Of a DNA stretch of 55,986 nucleotides, positions 1-8,447 are shown piece by piece (the stretch's first letter is position 1; each line of letters starts with the position of its first letter). The translations under genes and the position numbers were made by a program. Under the pieces are notes generated by a model, which was not told the DNA's origin, searched no databases, and was given only the letters and a program-made list of their open reading frames with translations. The stretch comes from Chitinimonas sp. BJB300. GTDB taxonomy: Bacteria; Pseudomonadota; Gammaproteobacteria; Burkholderiales; Chitinimonadaceae. Location: the NCBI RefSeq assembly GCF_002735695.1, contig NZ_PDZH01000010.1, positions 1-55,986 of the forward strand. The letters run 5' to 3'.

Positions 1-523
1 ACGGCGACCAGTTAGCAGGCATGGCGCGTTCTTGAATCATGGCTTTCTCTTCCCGACTCACCGACTGCTTCGGGACTTGCACGATGCTGGCATCCACCAT
101 CTGACCACCGCGTGCAATATAGCCATGCTTGGCTAACTGCCGATTGGCCGCCTCAAAGAGGCTGTCACTCGCACCTGCGGCAATGAGCCGCTCCTTGAAG
201 GTCCAAATGGTGGTACGGTCTGGAATCTGGCTGCTACTGCGTAGACCGACAAAGCGCTGGAAACTCAGGCGATCCAGCAACTGGAATTCCATCTGCTCAT
301 CGCTGAGGTTGAACAATTGCTGAACCAGCAGTACCCGAACCATTAATTCGGTCGGAAACGGCGGCCGGCCGCCGCGGGCGCGGCTGGGTCGAGGCGCTGC
401 TCGGTCAATGTCTGCCGCCAGTGCGGTAAAATCGACATGGGTCCCCAGGACCTTCAGCGCATCGCCCAGCTGATCAAGCTTGGCTTCACGTTCTTCACTG
501 GCAAACAGACTGGATTTGATCAT
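1..523 (-). mobile_element. IS5-family transposase, 5' part, cut by window edge
   Basis: Reading from an ATG at 523 towards position 1, the frame is open for about 174 codons without a stop and runs off the window. The N-terminal half looks like an IS5-family (DUF772-type) transposase. It has the conserved block with GGRPPFPTELMVRVLLVQQL, then FQRFVGL, then IPDRTTIWTFKERL, and the first catalytic Asp in the MVDASIV context. The element should catalyse DDE cut-and-paste transposition. No frame damage is visible in the part seen, so it may be intact. The inverted-repeat end should lie between 524 and about 580, next to the eroded YcaC-like gene, but I could not define it without the other end. 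Confidence 0.85.
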
Positions 524-609
524 GATGGGAGGGCTGACTTTCGGATGTCAGAATCATGCCATGGATGGAAGGTTTTTCGAGGTGCCCTTTGGTTTGGTTA
601 CGGCGATAC

Positions 610-935
610 CTACCTGGGCTGCGACAAAGTGCTGTAGCTACTCATCAGGTTGCGGTCAGCACCAAACCACGTCATCAATTGGGCGCCGGCCGCCGACATA
701 CTATCCCACGCCGCGTTACGGGTGATGTCGTTGAAGGTGCCTTTGGGCCCTTCTCAAAGCTGGTGGTGAGGATGGTGGGCAGCTTGAAATATTGAGCCAT
801 GTCCGCCAATGCCAGCACATTGTTTTTGAATTTGTCAGGATCAATGTCCCGCACCAGCGACAGCAGGCCAGTCTGATGATCAATCAGCAGCACGGCTGCG
901 TTATTCTTATCGAGACGGACGTAAGGCTTGGTCAT
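610..935 (-). pseudogene. YcaC-like isochorismatase-family hydrolase, internally deleted
   Basis: The first ~66 codons from the ATG at 935 read as a good YcaC-type cysteine hydrolase N-terminus (MTKPYVRLDKNNAAVLL, the LLIDHQTGLLS block with the catalytic Asp, then PTILTTSFEKGPK). The frame then runs into unrelated residues and stops. In another frame, immediately downstream, come the family's C-terminal segments GTFNDITRNAAWDSM and AGAQLMTWFG, followed directly by ADRNLMSSYSTL and a stop at 610-612. About 90 central residues, including the region of the catalytic Cys, and about 30 residues before the C-terminus are missing, and the frame is shifted. The family members I recall are about 210 residues; this relic encodes about 108. 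It is certainly non-functional as a hydrolase and lies next to the IS5 element. Confidence 0.8.
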
Positions 936-1034
936 GGTAATGTTTCATATGGGCAGGTTGTGGCGCCGGGCACCGTTTGCTCATTCCATTGGGCAGCCTT
1001 GTGGGCCTGGCTGGAATAAGCGCTATAGATTGGG

Positions 1035-1829
1035 TTATGAATGAATTGCCGCTTTGACTGCATTGGCAGCCATGGCCGGGTTTTCAAATGGGAACAGATG
1101 GCCGCCTTCGACTTCCTGCAAGCGGATACCGAAATGACGCCGCATGCTCTGCAAGTCAGCTTTCCTTACATAGTTGGACCGGCTGCTGCCAATAAACGTC
1201 GTCGGTACTTTCAACATACCGCGGTAGTGTGGGAAGTTGTGTGGCAAACCACAGTAAATACCGTATTCGACCTCGGGACTAAACTTAAGGGTAACGCCAT
1301 TGGCGCTCATGACGGTGCCTGCTGTAACGTAGTCACGCAGGCATTCTGGGTCGAAATTGGCAAACATGCCGCGGCCGCTGAAGTGCTGATAAGCCGCTTC
1401 CTCGTCGGGCCAGTCACGCCGGCGCGTACGCGTACCGCGGCCTGGGGTGATGCGATCAATAAAACCCAGTCGTTTGCCCAACCACAACAGGCTGGATACA
1501 CGCCGGCTGAATATCGGCGAATCCAGTAGCACAAGGCTGCGAAATAAATCCGGTCGGCGCAATGCACACATGAACGACACAAAGCCGCCCAAGGAATGGC
1601 CGACGGCAATCACCGGTTGGTTATAACGCGACGCAATAAACGCGACAGACTCATCAATCAACGCAGGCCAGCAATCACTGACGGGATAGTCGGGATTGTG
1701 ACCCAGCATCTCCAAAAAACCCACGTCATAGTCGGCTTCAAAATAGCTTAAGAATTTACGGTAGCTGCCCGCGGGAAAGCTATTCGCGTGAGAAAAGTGC
1801 AGGGCAAGTTTGCTTGAGTTGAGGGTCAT
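1035..1829 (-). CDS. Alpha/beta hydrolase
   Basis: A 264-residue single-domain alpha/beta hydrolase. The nucleophile elbow GHSLGG is at residues 77-82, making Ser79 the likely nucleophile. The oxyanion-loop-like HANSFP is near residues 14-19, and a catalytic His sits in EGGHLFPFENP near residue 244. There is no signal peptide, so the enzyme is probably cytoplasmic. It belongs to the broad group of esterases, lipases and thioesterases; the substrate cannot be told from sequence. It is transcribed away from the PAS-GGDEF-EAL gene, with 114 bp between the two starts, and towards the YcaC relic. Confidence 0.8.
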   Translation of the reverse strand: MTLNSSKLALHFSHANSFPAGSYRKFLSYFEADYDVGFLEMLGHNPDYPVSDCWPALIDESVAFIASRYNQPVIAVGHSLGGFVSFMCALRRPDLFRSLVLLDSPIFSRRVSSLLWLGKRLGFIDRITPGRGTRTRRRDWPDEEAAYQHFSGRGMFANFDPECLRDYVTAGTVMSANGVTLKFSPEVEYGIYCGLPHNFPHYRGMLKVPTTFIGSSRSNYVRKADLQSMRRHFGIRLQEVEGGHLFPFENPAMAANAVKAAIHS

Positions 1830-1943
1830 AGTACTTTATATATTATTCGATCAATCGCTTGCTTGCTACGGCAGATGACTATCGTATCAACACAATGTCC
1901 GATAGTTTTTCTTATGCTCGGGAAGCCAACTATGATATGAGCC

Positions 1944-4169
1944 ATGGGATCAAACGGAAGCAAACCGTTGCCGAACCTTCAGCCACATCAAAATACTGCA
2001 GTAACTGAAAAGTTACGTCAGGCAATCTGTAGTGTGGCCGATCTCAAAAGCCCGCTTGAAGATGTCGCTGCCCTCTACAAACACGCCTGTAATGCATTGG
2101 CTCTCACACCCGGCATCAACCTGGTTGGTGTCGTGCTCGTTGCACTAGAGAACCAGCCACCCACAATAACTTTCATGTCAGGACCAGCACCTGGTGTTGA
2201 TCAAACACTACTGGCCAGCCACCTGCTGACGATTGCTCAAAACACGGGCCAGACAGACGACCAGCATGTCTATGACGACCTCGAGAACACAACCATCCCC
2301 GTCCACCAAGCCCTGCGCGCGCAAGTCGGTATCAATGCAATAGTCGTACTGCCCTTGTCTTGCAAGGGAAAACCGTTGGGGTGGCTCATCATCGGCAGCG
2401 ATGTGGCGGCATTCTTCAAAGCTGAATGTCTCGCCCTGCTGCGCACACTCACGGATACGATTGCTGAAAAATGGCATCAACAGCACCATATGGCACGGCT
2501 TTACCTGCTGAATCGCATGGTGGACCGGGTCAGCGACGGTGTCATCGTCACCGACAAAAATACGGTCATCATGGCCGTCAACCCCCGTTTTTGCACGATC
2601 ACCGGGTACAGTGAAGAAGAAGTAATGGGCCGCAAGCCTTCGCTACTTGCCTCAGGCCGACATAACCCCGAATTCTTTGAAGCCATGTGGCAACGGCTGA
2701 TTCAACTGGGCCACTGGCGGGGGGAAATCTGGAATCGCCGCAAGAATGGCGAGGTATACCCCGAATGGCTGACCATCTCGGCGGTATGCGACGAAGCGGG
2801 TGTGGTTGAAAACTACCTGGCGGTGTTCAGTGACCTGAGCGAATGGATGGAAGCAGAACATCGAATTCGTGAACTGGCCTCGGTTGATTTGCTCACCGGG
2901 TTGTTGAATGCCGACGCTTTCCGAAAACGGCTGGCGGTCTTGCTGAAAGAGGCACGCAGCCGTAAGGAACGCGCCGCGATTGCGGTACTCAGCCTCAGCC
3001 GCTTGCGCGTCATCAATCAAGTATATGGCCGTGAAATGGGCGATCGGTTGCTGAGTGAAATAGGTCAGCGCATCCAGTCGCTTGGCTTGAAGGGGGCCTT
3101 GCTCAGCCGTCTTGGCGGCGATGAATTCGGCGCGGTTGTGCCCGGTATACAAACCCGTGAAGATGTGATGTACGTTGGGCGTCGCCTCTCGTCTTGCTTC
3201 AATGCCCTGTTCACCCTGAATGGCGACACCATACTGATTCGGCCCAGCATCGGTGTGGCGTGCTTTCCCGAGCATGGCGAAGATGCCGTCACCGTACTGG
3301 CCCATGCCACGGTGGCCATGCACCGCTGCAAGCAGGAAGGCACCGAAGCCGTACGGATGTATACCCCGGATCTCTCCCACGAAGCCTGTGCGCCATTCGA
3401 GTTGGAGCAGGACCTACGTAGGGCAATCGACAACAGCGAGCTGTGGCTGGCCTATCAGCCACAGATAGACATGCACACGGGTGCCGTCATCGGCATGGAA
3501 ACCTTGGTGCGTTGGACCCACCCCGTCCTGGGTGGTATCTCACCCGCCAAATTTATCCCGGTCGCAGAAGAGTCCGGGCTCATCCTCCCCATCGGCGAAT
3601 GGGTATTGGCCGAGGCCTGCCGCACTGCCGCCCTGTGGAACCAAGGACGGGAGTCCCCACTGCGCGTGGCTGTTAATGTCTCGGCCGTGCAATTCCAACG
3701 CCAGAATTGGCCCCGGTTGGTGGAAAAAATTCTGAGCCATTGCGATCTGGACCCCGCTTACCTGGAGCTGGAAGTCACCGAAAGCGTCGTGATGCGGAAT
3801 ATCGATGCTGTCGCCAATCGGTTGCGTGCGCTCAAACTACTGGGTGTGCAGTTGGCAATCGATGACTTCGGCACGGGATATTCCTCGTTGGCCTACCTGA
3901 AACGACTGCCTATCGACAGACTGAAAATCGACCAGAGTTTTGTGCGTGGCCTGCCTGGCGACAGTGGCGACGCCGCCATTTGCCGGGCCATCATTGGCTT
4001 GGCCGGCAGCCTGGGCTATTCCATCATTGCCGAAGGCGTGGAGACAACCGAACAAGCCAAATGTCTATCGGGCATGGGTTGTGTTGAGGCACAGGGTTGG
4101 CTGTATGCCCGCGCCATGCCTGCCCATGAGTTTACTGAATGGTTGGACAAACACAGCCAAGCGCGCTAG
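1944..4169 (+). CDS. GAF-like/PAS/GGDEF/EAL cyclic-di-GMP turnover protein
   Basis: A 741-residue soluble signalling protein. Residues ~40-180 look like a GAF-type sensor; a PAS domain with its PAC tail spans ~185-310; a GGDEF diguanylate cyclase domain spans ~310-475; and an EAL phosphodiesterase domain spans ~480-735. The cyclase motif is intact (GGDEF at 391-395). The EAL motif reads ETL (519-521), and other phosphodiesterase landmarks are present: NVSAVQF, LELEVTES, DDFGTGYSSL from 640, LKIDQSFV, AEGVET. Both activities are therefore possible, and which dominates cannot be predicted. No membrane segments are seen, so it should sense a cytoplasmic signal. It is followed after 46 bp by mfd, probably only by read-through. 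Confidence 0.9.
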   Translation: MGSNGSKPLPNLQPHQNTAVTEKLRQAICSVADLKSPLEDVAALYKHACNALALTPGINLVGVVLVALENQPPTITFMSGPAPGVDQTLLASHLLTIAQNTGQTDDQHVYDDLENTTIPVHQALRAQVGINAIVVLPLSCKGKPLGWLIIGSDVAAFFKAECLALLRTLTDTIAEKWHQQHHMARLYLLNRMVDRVSDGVIVTDKNTVIMAVNPRFCTITGYSEEEVMGRKPSLLASGRHNPEFFEAMWQRLIQLGHWRGEIWNRRKNGEVYPEWLTISAVCDEAGVVENYLAVFSDLSEWMEAEHRIRELASVDLLTGLLNADAFRKRLAVLLKEARSRKERAAIAVLSLSRLRVINQVYGREMGDRLLSEIGQRIQSLGLKGALLSRLGGDEFGAVVPGIQTREDVMYVGRRLSSCFNALFTLNGDTILIRPSIGVACFPEHGEDAVTVLAHATVAMHRCKQEGTEAVRMYTPDLSHEACAPFELEQDLRRAIDNSELWLAYQPQIDMHTGAVIGMETLVRWTHPVLGGISPAKFIPVAEESGLILPIGEWVLAEACRTAALWNQGRESPLRVAVNVSAVQFQRQNWPRLVEKILSHCDLDPAYLELEVTESVVMRNIDAVANRLRALKLLGVQLAIDDFGTGYSSLAYLKRLPIDRLKIDQSFVRGLPGDSGDAAICRAIIGLAGSLGYSIIAEGVETTEQAKCLSGMGCVEAQGWLYARAMPAHEFTEWLDKHSQAR

Positions 4170-4215
4170 CCGGGCTATAATCGACCGCTTCTGCTGCTAC
4201 CCGCTTGTCCGCACC

Positions 4216-7200
4216 ATGCCGCTGCTGCCCTTTTCTGCCCTTCCTCCCGCCGGACAACGTACTCGACTGGCCCTGCCTGCGGGCTCCAGCGATGCCAGCC
4301 TGCTTGCTGATCTGAGCGGCAAGGCGCGGCCCTTATTGATATTAAGCGCCAATGCACAGACCGCTGCCCGTCTCAAAGACGAGATCAGCTGGTTTGTGCC
4401 AAACAAGACCGTTGTCCTGCTGCCGGACTGGGAGACGCTGCCCTACGACAGCTTTTCGCCACACCACGACCTGATTTCCGAACGCCTCGCCACCTTATGG
4501 CAGATACGCCAGAACGAAGCCGATGTCGTCATCGTGCCGGTGCAAACGGCATTGATGCCGCTACCGCCGGTGGAATACCTGGCTGCCTACACCTTTTTGC
4601 TGAAGGCCAAAACCAAACTGGACGTGGAGAAACTACGGGCCGACCTGACCTTTGCCGGCTACAACCATGTGACCCAAGTCTACGGGCCGGGCGAGTTTTC
4701 GGTCCGTGGCGGCTTGATCGACCTCTTCCCCATGGGGTCCCCCCTGCCCTACCGGCTGGATTTGTTCGACGATGAAATCGACTCCATCCGCACGTTTGAT
4801 GTCGATACCCAGCGGTCCATCTACCCCGTGTCGGATATCCGCCTGCTGCCGGCAAGGGAGTTTCCACTTGACGACGGCGGCCGCGCCAAGTTCCGCTCGC
4901 GCTTTCGGGAGGTCTTTGAGGGCGACCCCAGCAAGTCGCGGGTGTACAAGGATATTTCCAACGGCCTGATTCCACCGGGTGTGGAGTACTACCTGCCGCT
5001 GTTCTTCGACCGTACCGCCACCCTGTTTGACTACCTGCCGGCGGACACGCTGCTGGTGCAGCACGGCGAGCTGATGCAAGCCTGCGAGCATTTCTGGACC
5101 GACACCAACAGCCGCTACAAGATGCTGGCTGGCGACAAAGACAAGCCATTACTGCCGCCTACCGAGCTCTTTACACCTATCGATCAGTTCTTTGCCCTGA
5201 TGAAGCCCTATCGGCGGCTGGAACTGAGTAACGATGGCCCTGCGGTTGAAAATGCGACAGAAACAGCGTGGCGCGAAGCCAGCGTGGCATTACCGGACCT
5301 GCGCGTAGACAGGCGTGCCGACAACCCCATTACCAAGTTGAAGGCCTTTGTCGGCGGCTTTGACGGCCGTATCCTGCTGCTGGCCGAATCAATCGGGCGG
5401 CGCGAAACCCTGAGCCAGTACTTTCAGGAATACGGACTGCCTACCAAACTGATCGAGGCGTGGGGCGATTTCTTCGGCCGGCACGACAAGATTCTGCTGG
5501 GGGTCTCGCCGCTGGCGAATGGCTTTATCGCCGGCAAGGTCGCGTTGATTACCGAGTCCGACCTCTATGGCCATAGCAGCTCGCTCAGCCGGCGCAAAGC
5601 ACAAAAACGCAGCAATACCGAGAGCATGCTGCGCGACCTGTCCGAGTTGAAGATCGGCGACCCGGTGGTGCACGAACAGCACGGAATCGGCCGCTACAAG
5701 GGCTTGGTCAGCATGGATTTAGGCGAGGGCAACACCGAAATGTTGCACCTCGAATATGCCGGCGGCGACACCTTGTATGTGCCCGTGTCGCAACTGCATG
5801 TCATCAGCCGCTACGCCGGCGGTGCGGAAGACAGCGCCCCACTCCACAAGCTCGGTTCCGGCCAGTGGGAAAAAGCCAAGCGCCGCGCTGCCGAGCAGGT
5901 GCGCGATACAGCTGCCGAACTACTGAACCTGTACGCCCGCCGTGCCGCGCGGGAGGGCTATGCCTTTGGCTTCAAACCCCATGATTACGAAGCCTTCGCA
6001 GCCGGCTTCGGCTTTGAAGAGACACCCGACCAAGCTGGTGCGATTGAAGCGGTGATTGTGGACATGACTTCCGGTCAGCCCATGGACCGCCTGATTTGTG
6101 GTGATGTTGGTTTTGGCAAAACCGAAGTCGCCCTGCGGGCGGCCTTCGTGGCCGTCGCCGATAGCAAGCAGGTGGCTGTACTGGTGCCCACCACGCTGCT
6201 GGCCGAACAGCATTTCCAGAACTTTTCCGACCGATTCGCCGATATGCCTGTACGGATCGCCGAACTGAGCCGTTTTCGCTCCAAGAAAGAAGTCGACGCC
6301 GCCGTTGCCGGGATGGCATCGGGCAGCATCGATATTGTCATTGGCACCCACAAGCTGGTGCAGAACGGCATCCACTTCAAGAACCTGGGCCTTGTCATCA
6401 TTGATGAAGAACATCGTTTTGGCGTGCGCCACAAAGAACAGCTAAAAGCCTTGCGCAGCGAAGTCGATGTACTGACCCTGACCGCCACGCCGATTCCCCG
6501 TACCCTGGCGATGTCACTGGAAGGCCTACGGGATTTCTCGGTAATCGCTACCGCCCCTTCCCGCCGGCTCGCGATCAAGACCTTCGTGGCCAATTGGAGC
6601 GACGGCGTAATCCGCGAAGCGGTGTTGCGCGAGCTCAAACGCGGTGGCCAAGTGTTCTTCCTGCATAACGAGGTGGACACCATCGCCAATATGCATGAAC
6701 GACTTGCAGCCTTACTACCAGAGGCGCGTATCGGTGTGGCCCATGGCCAGATGCGTGAGCGGGACCTCGAACAGGTGATGCGCGACTTCAACCAACAGCG
6801 CTTCAACGTCCTGCTCTGTACCACCATTATCGAAACCGGCATCGATATCCCGAATGCCAACACCATCATCATGAACCGAGCCGACAAGTTTGGGCTGGCG
6901 CAGCTACACCAGATGCGTGGCCGGGTCGGTCGATCGCACCACCAAGCCTATGCGTATCTGTTGGTGCCCGATATCAAGTCCCTCACTGCTTCGGCACAAA
7001 AGCGACTGGAAGCGATTCAGCAGATGGAAGAGCTGGGCTCGGGCTTTTATCTTGCCATGCATGATCTGGAAATCCGCGGCGCAGGCGAGGTGCTAGGTGA
7101 CGACCAAAGCGGTGAAATGCAGGAAATCGGCTTCTCACTTTACTCAGCCATGCTCAATGAGGCCGTCAAGGCCTTGAAGAAAGGCATCGAGCCCGACCTG

Positions 7201-7647
7201 AATGCACCCCTCGGTGTCGCGACGGAGATCAATCTGCACAGCCCTGCACTGCTGCCGGTAGACTATTGCCCCGATGTGCACGAACGGCTGGTGATCTACA
7301 AACGCCTCGCCAACTGCGGCAGCAACGACGACCTGGATGACATGCAGCAAGAGTTGATCGACCGTTTCGGCCTGCTGCCCCCACCCGGCAAGATCCTGTT
7401 CGATTGCCATCGTTTACGCCTGCAGGCCAAGCCGCTAGGTGTCATCAAGCTCGATGCCTCGGAAGTCGCCATTTCAGTGCAGTTTGCCCAGCAAAACAAC
7501 ATCGACCCGATGAAAGTCATGAAGCTGATTCAAACCAAACGCAACTATAAACTCGCCGGCCCGGACAAGCTGCGTGTAGAAAGCGCCCTGCCCGACCCGG
7601 CCATTCGCGCGGTGCGAGTGAAGGAGCTACTCAACGAACTGGTGTAA
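4216..7647 (+). CDS. mfd: Transcription-repair coupling factor Mfd
   Basis: 1143 residues, close to the usual ~1150. The ATG at 4216 was chosen because the protein then starts at the family's normal N-terminus; the longer open frame upstream overlaps the GGDEF-EAL gene. The UvrB-homology module comes first (LPDWETLPYDSFSPHHD). Next are the RNA-polymerase-interacting domain (GDPVVHEQHGIGRYKG), the SF2 translocase with Walker A GDVGFGKTE near residue 631 and the DEEH box IIDEEHRFGV near 728, and motif VI with QMRGRVGRS. The C-terminal TRCF domain contains DDQSGEMQEIGF. Mfd removes RNA polymerase stalled at lesions and recruits UvrA. No damage to key motifs was seen. Confidence 0.97.
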   Translation: MPLLPFSALPPAGQRTRLALPAGSSDASLLADLSGKARPLLILSANAQTAARLKDEISWFVPNKTVVLLPDWETLPYDSFSPHHDLISERLATLWQIRQNEADVVIVPVQTALMPLPPVEYLAAYTFLLKAKTKLDVEKLRADLTFAGYNHVTQVYGPGEFSVRGGLIDLFPMGSPLPYRLDLFDDEIDSIRTFDVDTQRSIYPVSDIRLLPAREFPLDDGGRAKFRSRFREVFEGDPSKSRVYKDISNGLIPPGVEYYLPLFFDRTATLFDYLPADTLLVQHGELMQACEHFWTDTNSRYKMLAGDKDKPLLPPTELFTPIDQFFALMKPYRRLELSNDGPAVENATETAWREASVALPDLRVDRRADNPITKLKAFVGGFDGRILLLAESIGRRETLSQYFQEYGLPTKLIEAWGDFFGRHDKILLGVSPLANGFIAGKVALITESDLYGHSSSLSRRKAQKRSNTESMLRDLSELKIGDPVVHEQHGIGRYKGLVSMDLGEGNTEMLHLEYAGGDTLYVPVSQLHVISRYAGGAEDSAPLHKLGSGQWEKAKRRAAEQVRDTAAELLNLYARRAAREGYAFGFKPHDYEAFAAGFGFEETPDQAGAIEAVIVDMTSGQPMDRLICGDVGFGKTEVALRAAFVAVADSKQVAVLVPTTLLAEQHFQNFSDRFADMPVRIAELSRFRSKKEVDAAVAGMASGSIDIVIGTHKLVQNGIHFKNLGLVIIDEEHRFGVRHKEQLKALRSEVDVLTLTATPIPRTLAMSLEGLRDFSVIATAPSRRLAIKTFVANWSDGVIREAVLRELKRGGQVFFLHNEVDTIANMHERLAALLPEARIGVAHGQMRERDLEQVMRDFNQQRFNVLLCTTIIETGIDIPNANTIIMNRADKFGLAQLHQMRGRVGRSHHQAYAYLLVPDIKSLTASAQKRLEAIQQMEELGSGFYLAMHDLEIRGAGEVLGDDQSGEMQEIGFSLYSAMLNEAVKALKKGIEPDLNAPLGVATEINLHSPALLPVDYCPDVHERLVIYKRLANCGSNDDLDDMQQELIDRFGLLPPPGKILFDCHRLRLQAKPLGVIKLDASEVAISVQFAQQNNIDPMKVMKLIQTKRNYKLAGPDKLRVESALPDPAIRAVRVKELLNELV

Positions 7648-7823
7648 GCCAATCCTGCAAAACAGGTGTCGAAATCAATTAAATCGCAACAGCCAGAAAT
7701 CGACCCACTCCAATCAAAACAATCACTTCCGCGCCAACCCTGGCGTTGGCATGAAATCATCACCCCCGTCTTCTTGAATGCGCAGGGGTTTTTAACCACA
7801 ATCAAATCAAACCGGAGGACGTA

Positions 7824-8276
7824 ATGACTGCAGCCCCTGCGCTGTCCCTGCCCATGACCGGCAACCAGACTTTTGATACCACCGCACTCATCGGCACCCC
7901 CTACGTGCTCTATTTCTACCCTAAGGACAATACCCCTGGCTGCACAGCACAAGGCAACGATTTTCGCGACCAGCACGCTGCCTTTTCAGCGGCGGGGGCC
8001 AAGGTATTCGGCGCCAGCCGGGACAGCCTCAAGTCACACGAGAACTTCAAAGCCAAGATGGGTTTCACTTTCGAATTGGTGTCTGACCCGGACGAAATCC
8101 TCTGCGAAGCCTACGGCGTGATGAAAATGAAGAACATGTATGGCAAGCAAGTGCGCGGCGTGGAACGGTCCACCTTCGTGATTGACGCCAAGGGACACAT
8201 CATCAAGGAATGGCGCGGGGTAAAAGTCCCCGACCATGTGAGCGAGGTACTGAGCTACGTGCAGAGTATGAAATAA
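7824..8276 (+). CDS. bcp: BCP-type thiol peroxidase (peroxiredoxin)
   Basis: A 150-residue peroxiredoxin of the BCP/PrxQ group. The peroxidatic Cys40 lies in NTPGCTAQGNDFRD. The position five residues later, where PrxQ proteins such as E. coli BCP carry the resolving Cys, is Asn45 here. The only other Cys is Cys94 (EILCEAYGV), so the protein is either 1-Cys or uses Cys94 as an atypical resolving residue. It reduces peroxides using thioredoxin or another thiol donor in the cytoplasm. A strong Shine-Dalgarno, GGAGG, lies 5 nt before the ATG, and a rho-independent terminator follows directly, so it is probably a monocistronic unit. Confidence 0.92.
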   Translation: MTAAPALSLPMTGNQTFDTTALIGTPYVLYFYPKDNTPGCTAQGNDFRDQHAAFSAAGAKVFGASRDSLKSHENFKAKMGFTFELVSDPDEILCEAYGVMKMKNMYGKQVRGVERSTFVIDAKGHIIKEWRGVKVPDHVSEVLSYVQSMK

Positions 8277-8280
8277 GTGA

Positions 8281-8314
8281 AACGCCCGTCCCCTGTGACG
8301 GGCGTTTTGTTTTT
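8281..8314 (+). terminator. Rho-independent terminator after bcp
   Basis: A perfect 10-bp stem, AACGCCCGTC at 8281-8290 pairing with GACGGGCGTT at 8298-8307, with a 7-nt loop. It is followed by a T-rich run interrupted by one G. It lies 4 bp after the bcp stop codon. Confidence 0.9.
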
Positions 8315-8447
8315 CGGGCCGCTTGCACGGCGGCCTCCATAACAGCACTGTGAAGAACTGCACCGTATTAGCCAGCAACAGTGCGGTTTTAGCGGTGTTT
8401 ATGCGAAGTCGGGTCCGTCCCGACCTATCACTAGCCCGAGGAAGACT

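Noticed and set aside
2652-3380. 242-codon minus-strand open frame inside the GGDEF-EAL gene
   Set aside because: No domain, no ribosome site and lies fully opposite a gene with clear motifs; it is a shadow frame.
4529-5149. 206-codon minus-strand frame opposite mfd
   Set aside because: Arg/Cys-rich nonsense composition typical of an antisense shadow of a GC-rich gene.
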